The notes: a model not told the origin generated them from the letters alone. 64,000 bases of DNA from Vibrio jasicida CAIM 1864 = LMG 25398 (GCF_000400365.1 NZ_BAOG01000090.1:1-64000), one strand, 5' to 3'. Counted from the stretch's first letter, positions 28,201 to 36,335 are shown. A program made the numbers and translations.

Positions 28201-29280
28201 AGAAGCCCAGATACCAGTAGTTGGGTTTTCTGTCATCGCAACGGTGGATTCTTCTTTCAAATCGGCATCGTAGATGATCAGGTCAACGTCTTGCGCTGTT
28301 GGTGCCCAAAGTTTGAATGTTGCTGCATTGCCTTCAACAATGGCACCAAGTTCCTGACCAATGGCGTTACCTGCGTCTGCATCTGCGAATACCGCATCAA
28401 GCACACCTGGCTTTTGGACTTCAGTGGCAGAGATAACATCGCCACTTGCGTTGTATGCCACCATCACGATTTGTGACTTCAGAATAGAGCGTAGCGTATC
28501 AGAATCCACATCAATGCCTGCGGCTTGTAAGCTCGCAAGGTGACGGAAACGAGATTTCAGTTCTTCAGACAGGTCTCCTGCTTTCGTCAACTCAACGGCT
28601 GTACCGCCAGAAATCTGCTTGTCTTCGTCCATCTTGATGTCGTTGGTCAAGCTGTAGAATAGCTTCATCGAGTCGGCGTTTGCTGCCGCTTCCCAAGCGA
28701 TAGTGTCGGCATCTAACCAGTGTGCTTTCTGGCCATCAATATCAACAGGACGATCTGCAATTGGCTCATAGTAAAGCTCACTACTGCCGTGGAAGCCGAA
28801 TAGACCTTGAGACTCACCCAGTTTGGTTAACTCCACTTTAGAGTTCGCGCTGCCAAAGGCTTTTTCATCGCCTTTGTGCAAGATGAAGTTCATACACTCG
28901 TGTGGGTCTGATGCGTCAGGGTTCACTTTAAGTACGTAGTAAGCGCCGTAAGTTTCGCTGATGCCTTCGAACGAAAGCGGTGCTGCCCAATCCGTACCGC
29001 CGTCAGCGATCCCCATTGCTTCTAGGTCAGTACTGGTACAGCCTTCGCCATTCCAAAGGTGTAGGCCCCAACCGTCGTAATCACTTGCTGTTGAAGCCGA
29101 AGCAACATCGCGTTTGTAATAGATGACAACTTCGTTCTCTCCCGCAGGGTGAAGGCCGGAGCCAGGGTTCGTAGTGTCATCGCTAGAGCTGTCACTGCCA
29201 CAGCCGCTGATCACTGCTACAGAAAGTAGAGGTAGCACGGTTTTGGCAATCGCTGATAATTTAAATGTTTTATTGTCCAC
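25291..29280 (-). CDS. pulA: Pullulanase-type alpha-1,6-glucosidase lipoprotein
   Basis: A 1,329-aa debranching enzyme hydrolysing alpha-1,6 bonds in pullulan and starch, anchored by lipid (lipobox ISGC). I prefer the GTG at 29280 (VDNKTFKLSAIAKTVL as written), with ATGGA nine bases upstream, to the ATG at 29346, which would put 22 non-signal residues in front of the signal peptide. Domains in order: CBM41-like ('VVIYYKRD...GWGLHLWNG'), a second N-domain, CBM48 ('ATFKLWAPTAQDVDLIIYD'), and the GH13 barrel. The barrel has 'FNWGYDPFHYTVPEGSY' (the pullulanase signature), DVVYNHT, GFRFDLMGH, YGEGWDFGE and 'VSKHDNQTLWDN'. The tail holds two starch-binding-like repeats ('KVYVRGDMNGW', 'SLFLRGTITTW'). 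MalT boxes lie upstream. Confidence 0.92.
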   Translation of the reverse strand: MDNKTFKLSAIAKTVLPLLSVAVISGCGSDSSSDDTTNPGSGLHPAGENEVVIYYKRDVASASTASDYDGWGLHLWNGEGCTSTDLEAMGIADGGTDWAAPLSFEGISETYGAYYVLKVNPDASDPHECMNFILHKGDEKAFGSANSKVELTKLGESQGLFGFHGSSELYYEPIADRPVDIDGQKAHWLDADTIAWEAAANADSMKLFYSLTNDIKMDEDKQISGGTAVELTKAGDLSEELKSRFRHLASLQAAGIDVDSDTLRSILKSQIVMVAYNASGDVISATEVQKPGVLDAVFADADAGNAIGQELGAIVEGNAATFKLWAPTAQDVDLIIYDADLKEESTVAMTENPTTGIWASEAQSDALNKYYRYEVKVYHPTTGVVETRLVTDPYSLSLSENSLYSQVVDLNSASLQPQGWNDYDRPTVEKDEDHVLYESHLRDFSFSDTKGTESLNGKYLALTEAERESVTHLQALKDAGLTTLHILPAFDIATVDENEAKRVDITDTVGKLCGIKPEASVCETEDDAKVIEDVLNSYDPATGAAQALMNDLRMLDSFNWGYDPFHYTVPEGSYATDPNGSKRILEFREMVQATHKMDLKLVMDVVYNHTNASGVNDKSVLDKIVPGYYHRLNVNTGGVENSTCCDNTATENLMMGKLMVDSLLVWADDYKVDGFRFDLMGHQPKDVMVYALEQVRKVDPNTLFYGEGWDFGEVANNARFDQATQLNMAGTEIGTFSDRLRDAVRGGSPFDGGMDSEGKHPLRFNQGFGNAGYPNEETKTDADSVNGRLHNQDIVRLGMAGNLAEFVLLDYKGDTKLGKNVDYNGAPAGYTKMPSENISYVSKHDNQTLWDNNAYKIATGTSSAERARMQTVSLSTVMLGQGIPFIHMGSELLRSKSMQRDSYDSGDWFNRVYFDGSDNNWNVGLPREDKDGANWELIKTIVADGTAKPDSTDIELTKQQFLELLTIRSSSELFRLDTAQEVMNRVDFRNVGKDQVEGLIVMSIDDGTSAGANLDTNYDAIVAVVNSTAEEKSFKIEGATGFELHDVQKNSADMTVKSASFSGETFTVPALTTAVFVQPQGNAQGAGLPVDTDNKDVSSIPPYGETKVYVRGDMNGWNPSEEWEMSFIGNGMYSVTGVLEAGDYGFKFADDSWGTPNFGCDYAEQASGSLDLGTEGNCALSVTETGKYTFVLNAIHEQSDSADKPVVSVTKAADAPTFGETSLFLRGTITTWDTPAEDSSAKFNYVAADVYSLDIDLAAGSYEMKIASADWAGDTNFGGEGNVELGAAVTMDVGGDSANLKITIAEAGNYNFHFNAADKAAPIVTVTKN

Positions 29281-29795
29281 GTTTACAAATCCATTGTTAT
29301 TGAATTGAGAATAGATTGGGCAAGATGCCGAAAAGGAAATGTTCAACTAAATGCTAATACACTGAACTATCAGCAAAATGTGAGAGCAGGCGGTTAAGTT
29401 TTTTACAAGAGAAAATTTTCTATCACACTAGATTTTGTTCACAAATTAAATAATAAAACGAGCGCATAGTGAGATGTTAAGCACAGCCTAAAAATGTAAA
29501 TTTCTATAGGAGGAGATCGGGGGGATGATAGGGGAGGAGAATGTCTAAGCCCCAAAACTGTGATTAGGTTCTATAAAAGCAAGGGTGATATTTTTCTTTA
29601 AAAAATAAGTTTAGATGATATTGAATAAATTGCCCTCACAGTAAAATTGTAAACTTCAGATTTTGCCTACATGGTCGTTATATAATAAAGGCGGTGTACA
29701 GTGGAATGATTGCTTTCACACCCAAATTAACAATTTTCTAGATTCCCCGAGCTACGGGAAATCCTTATGGGCCCTGACCTAAAAAGAGGCTATTT
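29281..29795. other. pulA / Sel1-protein divergent control region
   Basis: A 515-bp region without a supported gene. It contains the MalT boxes at 29521-29540 and long AT-rich tracts. The leader nearest the Sel1 gene includes a palindromic GGGCC-type block (29769-29773), of unknown meaning. Confidence 0.5.
29521..29540 (+). promoter_or_regulatory. Tandem MalT boxes upstream of pulA
   Basis: Two adjacent direct repeats, GGGGATGATA (29521-29530) and GGGGAGGAGA (29531-29540), match the MalT consensus GGGGA(T/G)GAGG closely. They lie 241-260 bp upstream of the pulA start. A further AGGAGGAGAT stretch at 29509-29518 may be a weaker half-site. Confidence 0.7.
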
Positions 29796-31001
29796 ATGAG
29801 TAGTATGGGCATTGCCATTGTGGCAACTGGCCTTTCACTCGTCCTGATATTTGTGTGGATGATCTCGTTGTCGATGCGTAAGCAACGTCTCGAGACCGAG
29901 AGGAAAGCTCGTGAAGCGGCATACCGCAAAGCGATGCAGAAGGCGCGAGAGCAAGAGCGTAAAGAACGTGCGTTTAAGGCGGAAACGGGGCATATCCCGA
30001 CCATTCTTTATTTAGCAAAAGAAGCGGAACGAGAGAACATTAAACAGGCGCTCTATTGGTATGATAAAGCGGCCAAGTTAGATAATGTCACTGGTATGTA
30101 CGGTGTAGTAAGACTTGCCGAACGTATGCGTGAAGATGTGATCTTAAGAGAGCAGGCAAACTTCTGGCGTACGGCTATTTCGGGCATGGAAGGCGATATC
30201 GATGCGAAATTCGCGACCGGAAAAGCGCTCGTATTTGGGCGTGGTACAGAGAAAAACATTCCTAAAGGTCACCAATTAATCGAAGAAGCTGCCGATGAAG
30301 GCTGCATTCCAGCCATGCTGTATATGGGCGAATGGCAGTTGTCACCAGAAAACACATCAGGTCAGCGGGCTGATGCGTTGTTTTGGTTTATGAAAGCTGC
30401 AGAGCAAGACAGTGCTGATGGCAAAATCCAAGTAGGTCTATGCTATCTCAATGGCATTGGTACTGAAAAATGTATGGTCAAAGGCTGTTATTGGTTAGAA
30501 AGAGCGGCGGAAAGCGGCAGTGCAGAAGCCATGTTCCATGCAGGTGAAGCGTGGAAAGACACTGGCAAAACAGGTAACGCGATTGCTTACGTTTGGTTGT
30601 TCTTGTCTGCGAACATGGGTTATGAGCCTGCGAGAGTTGTACGTGATGAGGTTGCCAGCAACATCGGTGTAGATGTGGTGGTTGGCTTACAATCAATTGC
30701 TAAACCGCTACAAAGAAAGTTGGCTTCTGGCGTGGTGAAAAAGCACTCAATCATCAGAGCCTTAAACAAGGTTTACAAGCGTGAGCCGTATTTCCCTGGA
30801 GAAGAAGAACTGAACGAGTTGCTTAATGAAGAGCATCATGAAGAAGCAAACGTACCTGATGGGATGCCAGAGTTAAACTTCGAAAGCGAAGTGTCCGCAC
30901 AACAAGAATTTGCGCCTCCACCAAAACAACCTTCCAAAGAAGTGCTCGATTTTACGCAAAACTTCTTACAGCCACAGAATCTCAACAAGCCTCATTCGTG
31001 A
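29796..31001 (+). CDS. Membrane-anchored Sel1-repeat protein
   Basis: A 401-aa protein with an N-terminal membrane helix (about 7-24). A charged coiled-coil follows (about 28-60, rich in R, K and E), then Sel1-like tetratricopeptide repeats (about 70-280). Repeat units are visible as 'ALYWYDKAAKLDNVTGMYG', 'GHQLIEEAADEGCIPAMLYMGEW' and 'GCYWLERAAESGSAEAMFHAGEAW'. The C-terminal tail (about 330-401) is acidic and then proline-rich. Such proteins act as scaffolds; the partner is unknown. The stop codon lies within the loop-proximal part of its own terminator. Confidence 0.75.
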   Translation: MSSMGIAIVATGLSLVLIFVWMISLSMRKQRLETERKAREAAYRKAMQKAREQERKERAFKAETGHIPTILYLAKEAERENIKQALYWYDKAAKLDNVTGMYGVVRLAERMREDVILREQANFWRTAISGMEGDIDAKFATGKALVFGRGTEKNIPKGHQLIEEAADEGCIPAMLYMGEWQLSPENTSGQRADALFWFMKAAEQDSADGKIQVGLCYLNGIGTEKCMVKGCYWLERAAESGSAEAMFHAGEAWKDTGKTGNAIAYVWLFLSANMGYEPARVVRDEVASNIGVDVVVGLQSIAKPLQRKLASGVVKKHSIIRALNKVYKREPYFPGEEELNELLNEEHHEEANVPDGMPELNFESEVSAQQEFAPPPKQPSKEVLDFTQNFLQPQNLNKPHS

Positions 31002-31010
31002 GGCTTTTTT
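30987..31010 (+). terminator. UUCG-loop terminator overlapping the Sel1 gene stop
   Basis: AAGCCTCA (30987-30994), loop TTCG, TGAGGCTT (30999-31006), then T residues. The TGA stop of the CDS is the first triplet of the descending arm. Confidence 0.88.
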
Positions 31011-31473
31011 ATCACTCAAATTCTTCTTTACTCTATCGATTGCATAATTGTTGGGTGATCTTTATGCAAAGCTTCAACAGAATTCTACCTGTCACCGAGC
31101 TGTTGGTATATAAATCGACAAATAGAGGGAAATCCCCCCTTGCTGAAAATACATGAATTAAGCTCCAATCCATTATTATTGATTAGCTCATATCATGGCT
31201 ATGAAATTACTTTGTTAGCTTAAATTATTTTTAGTTAACTAGAACCATTACTTTAACTAATATTTGCTATTAAGAATTATATTATTAAATCTTAATTTCT
31301 ATTTTTGTTACTAAGTGAATGCTATTGATCTTTAATTAAATTGAGCGCAAGATACCAAAAATAAAAATAGCGCATACTCTGCGTATAAATACAGTCGGAA
31401 GTAACCTGTTATTATCCTTTTCAACATAAAAGAGCAACGTCGTGCTCTTTTTGTTTCTATTAGAGATTTGTGT
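31011..31473. other. AT-rich region with hairpin-plus-T-run upstream of HTH gene
   Basis: No gene is supported. AAAAGAGCA (31428-31436) and TGCTCTTTT (31443-31451) form a 9-bp hairpin followed by more T. It has the look of an intrinsic terminator, yet it ends only about 20 bp before the next gene's start. It could end a small RNA made from the AT-rich region or act as an attenuator. Confidence 0.45.
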
Positions 31474-31920
31474 ATGTTGAGAATCATTAGTGCAGATAAG
31501 TTCATCTCTTCAAGGTTTATCTTGGAATACAGCAAAGTGGAGTTTGCATCTTTGTTGGGTGTTTCCGTAGCTAAGATAACCAATATAGAGAATGGCAAAT
31601 CTTCGATTCCCCCGGTGTACGATTACGCCATCAATCATTTGCTCAGTGAGCATCCGTTTAAAGATAGTGCAGTGGACGCCTTGTGCTCCCATGAGACACT
31701 TAACTTCGCTCGTCGTGTTGACGTAAACAGTAAGGTTCAGCGTCTTTCTTGTAAGCGCTGTGACAGTCGAAGGTTACACGTTATGGCTGGTATGAGTGGT
31801 TTGTATTTTGTCGAATGTATGGACTGCAAGCACACCATGTATTCGTCTGGTAACGCGGTGAAACGGTATCAATTGTGGTCAAATAACGGCGTTAAACTCG
31901 ATAGCCATTTGTTCGATTAG
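31474..31920 (+). CDS. Small XRE-like HTH protein with zinc-ribbon-like tail
   Basis: A 148-aa putative regulator. The N-terminal half has an XRE-type helix-turn-helix ('VEFASLLGVSVAKITNIENGKSSIPPVYDYAINHLL', quoted in part here, residues about 20-55). The C-terminal part has two Cys pairs, CKRC and CMDC, about 28 residues apart, followed by 'KHTMYSSG', consistent with a zinc ribbon. I use the ATG at 31474, which has AGAGA eight bases upstream; a TTG at 31468 would add two residues. It is monocistronic, between a hairpin and a strong terminator, and lies upstream of speF-potE. The target is unknown. Confidence 0.7.
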   Translation: MLRIISADKFISSRFILEYSKVEFASLLGVSVAKITNIENGKSSIPPVYDYAINHLLSEHPFKDSAVDALCSHETLNFARRVDVNSKVQRLSCKRCDSRRLHVMAGMSGLYFVECMDCKHTMYSSGNAVKRYQLWSNNGVKLDSHLFD

Positions 31921-31962
31921 ACTTGAGCTCGAAGAAAGCACCAAAGAAAAAACAATAACGTG

Positions 31963-31995
31963 AAAAGCCATCAGCAGAAATGTTGATGGCTTTTT
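31963..31995 (+). terminator. Rho-independent terminator of the HTH gene
   Basis: AAAAGCCATCA (31963-31973) pairs perfectly with TGATGGCTTTT (31984-31994) and T residues follow. Confidence 0.9.
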
Positions 31996-32075
31996 GTTAT
32001 AGTTTATAAATTGTTAAATATAAGCGTATTTATTGTGTTTGTTATTGCTAATAAATCAATCTAGTTAAATATAGA

Positions 32076-32282
32076 GTGATGAAAATCGCAAAATTTTATT
32101 TTCTTTTGATTCCTTTTTTAATAATAACTGGTGAGGTCACATAATTCTTCACCTGAATTCAATTTAAACCAAAATTCAATATCATTGGCTTATTGAAAGG
32201 AAAGTGATAAAGATCGCGAAATTTTATTTCGAGAAAATAAGAGTTATAAATATGAACGAATAATCACGAAATTTGGTTTTTT
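32076..32282 (+). promoter_or_regulatory. speF leader with repeated short ORFs
   Basis: Upstream of speF, a motif of the form ATCGCRAAATTTTATTT appears at 32085-32101 and 32213-32229, with a degenerate third copy at 32264-32280. Each of the first two lies in a short ORF. GTG 32076 to stop 32144 gives 22 residues opening MMKIAKFYF; GTG 32204 to stop 32263 gives 19 residues opening MIKIAKFYF, with AAGGA just upstream. This resembles a regulatory leader. In enterobacteria the SpeFL leader peptide senses ornithine ahead of speF, but I cannot align these peptides to SpeFL with confidence. Confidence 0.45.
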
Positions 32283-32352
32283 AATTTTAAATATTAAATC
32301 CATTTGTAATATCTGTCTTATCGTTTTTACAGAACAAATAAGAGATATTTCA

Positions 32353-34533
32353 ATGAAACGTTTAATTATCGGTGTTAGTAATTACATGCCAGAAGACTTC
32401 AGTTTATTATCTGAATCTTTGGATGAACAATTTAACCGAACTTTAAAACCGCTAGAGCATGTCGAATTAACTGACGTTGGCGCTGCAATTATTACTTCTT
32501 CAGATATTAAGGCTGGTCTACACAAAATTATTTCTGAGACGGGTTATGGTATCCCGGTCTTCTTAGTAACAGATGAAAATCCGGTCTCCGCCGACGATTA
32601 TGTCTGGTTAACCGGTGTTATTGATCTAGAAAGACAATCAATTGAATACTACGGTCGTCAAATCAATGAAGCGGTGACCAAGTACGAATGCCGCCTATTA
32701 CCGCCTTTCTTCAAACAATTGACTCACTATGTGGAAATGGGCAATTCTGCATTCGACTGCCCAGGACACCAAGGCGGTCAGTTCTTCAAAAAACACCCAG
32801 CGGGTAAACAGTTCTACGATTTCTTCGGTGAAAACCTATTCCGCAGTGACTTGTGTAACGCGGATGTTGATTTAGGTGACTTGCTGATCCACGAAGGTTC
32901 TGCTCACCAAGCTCAAGCGCACGCAGCAAAAGTGTTCAACTCCGACAAAACCTACTTCGTACTCAACGGTACTTCGGCTTCAAACAAAGTGGTTTGTAAC
33001 GCGTTAGTGACCGAGGGCGACTTGGTGATGTTTGACCGTAACAACCACAAATCAAACCACCACGGTGCGTTAATTCAAGCGGGCGGTACGCCAGTTTATC
33101 TAGAAACGGCACGTAACCCTTGGGGTTTTATCGGTGGTATGGATGAGCACTGTTTTGATGAGGAATACATTCGCGCTCAAATTGCGAAAGTATCACCAGA
33201 GCGTGCGCGTGATGAACGTCCATTCCGTCTTGCGATCATTCAGTTAGGTACTTATGACGGTACGATCTACAACGCGCGTTACGTGATGGATAAGATTGGT
33301 CATCTTTGTGACTACATCCTATTTGACTCTGCATGGGTAGGCTATGAGCAGTTCATTCCTATGATGAAAGACTGTTCTCCATTGCTACTGGATCTGAAAC
33401 CAGAAGATGCGGGTGTGATCGTGACTCAGTCTGTTCACAAGCAACAGGCTGGCTTCTCTCAAACCTCGCAAATCCATAAAAAAGACCACCATATTAAAGG
33501 TCAGGCTCGCTACTGTAACCACAAACGCTTCAACAACGCGTTTATGATGCATGCGTCAACCTCACCATTCTACGCGCTGTTCTCTGCTCTAGATGTGAAC
33601 GCGAAGATCCACGATGGTGAAGCAGGTCTACGTCTATGGCGAGATGCAGTTAAGACAGGTATCGAAGCACGTAAAGAAATACTGAAAAGCTGTGAGCTGA
33701 TCCGTCCATTCATTCCGGATGAAGTTGAAGGCCAGCCATGGGGTAGCTACGACACCGATCTTATCGCAACCAATAAGAAGTTCTTCATGTTCGAGCCAAA
33801 TGCAAGCTGGCATAAATTCGAAGGCTACGGTGAAGGTCAGTACTTCGTTGACCCTTGTAAATTGCTACTAACCACAGCTGGTATTGCAGAAGATGGTAGC
33901 TACGCAGACTTTGGTATTCCTGCAACGTTATTGGCGAACTTCCTACGCGAAAACGGCATCATCCCTGAGAAGTGTGATTTGAACTCTATCTTGTTCCTGC
34001 TTACTCCAGCAGAAGATATGGGCAAGATCCGTCATCTTGTGGCGCAAATCAACCGCTTCGAGAAGTTCATTCGTGATGATGCACCGCTAAACATCGTGCT
34101 GCCTCGCGTTTATGAAGCAAACAAAGAACGCTACCGCGGCTACACCATCCGTCAGCTATGTCAGGAAATGCATGACATGTACAAAGAGCTGAATGTGAAA
34201 CAGCTACAAAAAGCGATGTTCCGTAGCGAATACTTCCCAACCATGGTGCACAAACCAGATGTGGCAACACGCAAATACTTCCGTGGAGAGTGTGATTACT
34301 TACCACTTAAAGAAGCGGTAGGCCGTGTCGCAGCAGAAGGCGCGCTTCCTTACCCTCCTGGCATCATATGTGTGATCACTGGTGAGGTTTGGACACAGCA
34401 CGTTGTCGACTATTTCTTGTCTCTAGAAGAAGGCATCAACCGATTCCCAGGCTTTGCACCAGAGATCCAAGGTGTGTACCTAGAAGACGTCAATGGCCGC
34501 ACCACCGCCCATTGTTACGCCCTAAAAGATTAA
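32353..34533 (+). CDS. speF: Inducible ornithine decarboxylase
   Basis: A 726-aa PLP-dependent enzyme that converts ornithine to putrescine and CO2, consuming a cytoplasmic proton. It has the N-terminal response-regulator-like wing domain (about 1-105), then the aspartate-aminotransferase-fold core with 'DCPGHQGGQFFKKHPAG'. The PLP-lysine segment SVHKQQAGFSQTSQIHKKD follows (Lys near 365). The C-terminal domain ends 'PGIICVITGEVW...EIQGVYLEDVNGRT'. Length fits SpeF/SpeC. The assignment to ornithine rather than lysine or arginine rests on the potE gene 63 bp downstream. Together they would form an acid-resistance and putrescine system. Confidence 0.9.
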   Translation: MKRLIIGVSNYMPEDFSLLSESLDEQFNRTLKPLEHVELTDVGAAIITSSDIKAGLHKIISETGYGIPVFLVTDENPVSADDYVWLTGVIDLERQSIEYYGRQINEAVTKYECRLLPPFFKQLTHYVEMGNSAFDCPGHQGGQFFKKHPAGKQFYDFFGENLFRSDLCNADVDLGDLLIHEGSAHQAQAHAAKVFNSDKTYFVLNGTSASNKVVCNALVTEGDLVMFDRNNHKSNHHGALIQAGGTPVYLETARNPWGFIGGMDEHCFDEEYIRAQIAKVSPERARDERPFRLAIIQLGTYDGTIYNARYVMDKIGHLCDYILFDSAWVGYEQFIPMMKDCSPLLLDLKPEDAGVIVTQSVHKQQAGFSQTSQIHKKDHHIKGQARYCNHKRFNNAFMMHASTSPFYALFSALDVNAKIHDGEAGLRLWRDAVKTGIEARKEILKSCELIRPFIPDEVEGQPWGSYDTDLIATNKKFFMFEPNASWHKFEGYGEGQYFVDPCKLLLTTAGIAEDGSYADFGIPATLLANFLRENGIIPEKCDLNSILFLLTPAEDMGKIRHLVAQINRFEKFIRDDAPLNIVLPRVYEANKERYRGYTIRQLCQEMHDMYKELNVKQLQKAMFRSEYFPTMVHKPDVATRKYFRGECDYLPLKEAVGRVAAEGALPYPPGIICVITGEVWTQHVVDYFLSLEEGINRFPGFAPEIQGVYLEDVNGRTTAHCYALKD

Positions 34534-34540
34534 TCTACCC

Positions 34541-34573
34541 GTTCGCACCGTGCGTGAAAACCGCGGTGCGAAC
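34541..34573 (+). repeat. Perfect hairpin between speF and potE
   Basis: GTTCGCACCG (34541-34550) and CGGTGCGAAC (34564-34573) form a 10-bp perfect stem with a 13-nt loop. There is no T-run, so it is more likely an mRNA processing or stability element than a terminator. Confidence 0.6.
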
Positions 34574-34596
34574 CGTTTATTCGTGGAGAATAATTT

Positions 34597-35907
34597 ATGA
34601 GTACTGAAACCAAAAAAATGTCGGTGGTGCAACTTACCATTCTGACGTTCATTAACATGGCTGGTTCGGGCATCATCATGTTGCCAAGTAAGCTAGCGCA
34701 AGTAGGCACCATTTCGATTTTGTCTTGGTTGATTACGGCTGCTGGCTCTTTGGCTCTCGCGTATGTGTTCGCAAAATGTGGTCGCTTTAGCAAACGTGAC
34801 GGTGGTATGAACGGTTATGCGTCGTACGCGTTTGGTAAATCGGGTGCGTTTATGGCGGGTTGGACCTACGGCTTATCATTGTTGATTGCCAATATCGCAA
34901 TCGCCATTACCTGTGTCGGTTACGGCTCAGCGTTTTTTGAAGTGACTTTGTCGCCAGTAGAAACCTGTCTGTACACCATCGCTATCCTTTGGATTTGTAC
35001 CTTCGCTAACTTTGGTGGTGCGAAGATCACAGGTCAAATCGGCTCGTTTACGGTCTGGGGCGTTATTCTTCCTGTCTGTTCTTTGGGCATTGTTGGTTGG
35101 TTCTACTTCAGCCCAACTATGTACATCGAAGCGTGGAACCCACACCACCTACCATTTGGTGAAGCGGTAAGTGCGTCGATCGCGATGACACTTTGGGCAT
35201 TCCTAGGCCTTGAATCGGCTTGTGCAAACTCAGAAGCGGTAGAAAACCCAGAGAAGAACGTTCCAATCGCAGTATTGGGCGGTACGCTGATCGCGGCAGT
35301 GGTTTACATTGTTTCAACCAACATCTGTTCTGGTATCGTGGCGAACTCTGAGCTTGCTGCTTCTACGGCGCCATTCTCAACGGTATGGACAGTAATGCTA
35401 GGTTCTACTGCAGGTAAAGTGGTTGCGGGCATGGCAGTGCTAGCTTGTGCGGGTTCACTACTTGGTTGGCAGTTCACCATCGCGTCGGTATTTAAATCGT
35501 CTTCAGATGCGGGCTTCTTCCCGAAACTGTTCTCAGAAGTTGATAAACGCGGTACGCCAATCAAAGGTATGCTTGCTATTACAGTCATTCAATCCGTCTT
35601 GTCGCTTATGACGATCTCTCCGACGTTGAACGAGCAGTTTGAAGCATTGGTTAACCTTGCGGTTGTGACTAACGTTATTCCTTACATTCTATGTATGGGG
35701 GCGATTTTCATCATGCAAAAAGTGGCGCATGTACCTGACCGAGAAATGAAAACCACCAACATCATCGCTTTGGTTGGCTCTCTCTACAGCTTCTACGCGT
35801 TGTATGGTTCTGGCTATGAAGCCATGATGTGGGGCTCTATCGTTACCTTCCTAGGTTGGAGCGCTTATGGTCTGATTGCTTCTAAGCATGAACCGCTAGT
35901 GAACTAA
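34597..35907 (+). CDS. potE: Putrescine:ornithine antiporter
   Basis: A 436-aa inner-membrane APC-family exchanger that imports ornithine and exports putrescine, or takes up putrescine with protons. The sequence follows E. coli PotE closely from the start ('VVQLTILTFINMAGSGIIMLP'). It keeps 'WTYGLSLLIANIAIAI', 'SIAMTLWAFLGLESACANSEAVENPEKNVPIAVLGGTL' (quoted in pieces) and 'AGSLLGWQFTIASVFKSSSDAGFFPK', with 12 helices. It is directly downstream of speF and co-transcribed with it. Confidence 0.94.
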   Translation: MSTETKKMSVVQLTILTFINMAGSGIIMLPSKLAQVGTISILSWLITAAGSLALAYVFAKCGRFSKRDGGMNGYASYAFGKSGAFMAGWTYGLSLLIANIAIAITCVGYGSAFFEVTLSPVETCLYTIAILWICTFANFGGAKITGQIGSFTVWGVILPVCSLGIVGWFYFSPTMYIEAWNPHHLPFGEAVSASIAMTLWAFLGLESACANSEAVENPEKNVPIAVLGGTLIAAVVYIVSTNICSGIVANSELAASTAPFSTVWTVMLGSTAGKVVAGMAVLACAGSLLGWQFTIASVFKSSSDAGFFPKLFSEVDKRGTPIKGMLAITVIQSVLSLMTISPTLNEQFEALVNLAVVTNVIPYILCMGAIFIMQKVAHVPDREMKTTNIIALVGSLYSFYALYGSGYEAMMWGSIVTFLGWSAYGLIASKHEPLVN

Positions 35908-35919
35908 GTTTTTTCAATC

Positions 35920-35957
35920 GAGCCTTCCCATACGCGGTGTGGAGGGCTCTTTTGTTT
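35920..35957 (+). terminator. Rho-independent terminator of speF-potE
   Basis: GAGCCTTCC (35920-35928) pairs with GGAGGGCTC (35941-35949) with one G-U pair, followed by TTTTGTTTTT. Confidence 0.85.
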
Positions 35958-36045
35958 TTATCCATTTGGCAGATTAAGGACACAAAAGAAAGTTACTCGC
36001 CACTCGTAACGTGAAAACTCATTTTCGACAATTGGGGGACGAAAG

Positions 36046-36228
36046 ATGATTAGCCAACCTGTTAAGATCGGTGACGATACCGTCGTAGTCATTCCAAGCG
36101 TGATCCTGAGCGAGCTCGGGATAAGGGAAGGGGACACCCTCGAAATTGCGCTCAATAAAGACAAAATGGAAATTAAGAAAATGGTACTGAAAACCAGCTC
36201 TCCAACCGATTCCAGCGAAGAAGGCTAG
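36046..36228 (+). CDS. Orphan AbrB/MazE-like protein
   Basis: A 60-aa protein with a SpoVT/AbrB swapped-hairpin DNA-binding pattern: 'TVVVIPSVILSELGIREGDTLEIAL' (quoted in part, about residues 11-35). A strong GGGGGA ribosome site precedes the ATG. Such proteins are usually antitoxins (MazE) or transition-state regulators. No toxin ORF lies beside it: upstream is the potE terminator, and downstream pdxY follows after 107 bp. It may be a stand-alone regulator, perhaps of pdxY. Confidence 0.75.
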   Translation: MISQPVKIGDDTVVVIPSVILSELGIREGDTLEIALNKDKMEIKKMVLKTSSPTDSSEEG

Positions 36229-36335
36229 AATTGAGTTAGAGAATCTTGGTTTGTCGGATACACTACTGGTTTCGCAAATCTGGCGCTCGCCGCTGTCTTT
36301 GAACTATTGATAACAACAAGAAGAGGTCTGGTACT

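Noticed and set aside
32252-32297. A frame reading NHEIWFFNFKY in the speF leader that recalls the FFN motif at the end of SpeFL
   Set aside because: The frame has a stop codon directly upstream and no start codon, so it cannot be translated on its own.
36046-36335. Toxin-antitoxin pair at the AbrB-like gene
   Set aside because: No toxin-like ORF is present on either strand next to it; the following gene is clearly pdxY.
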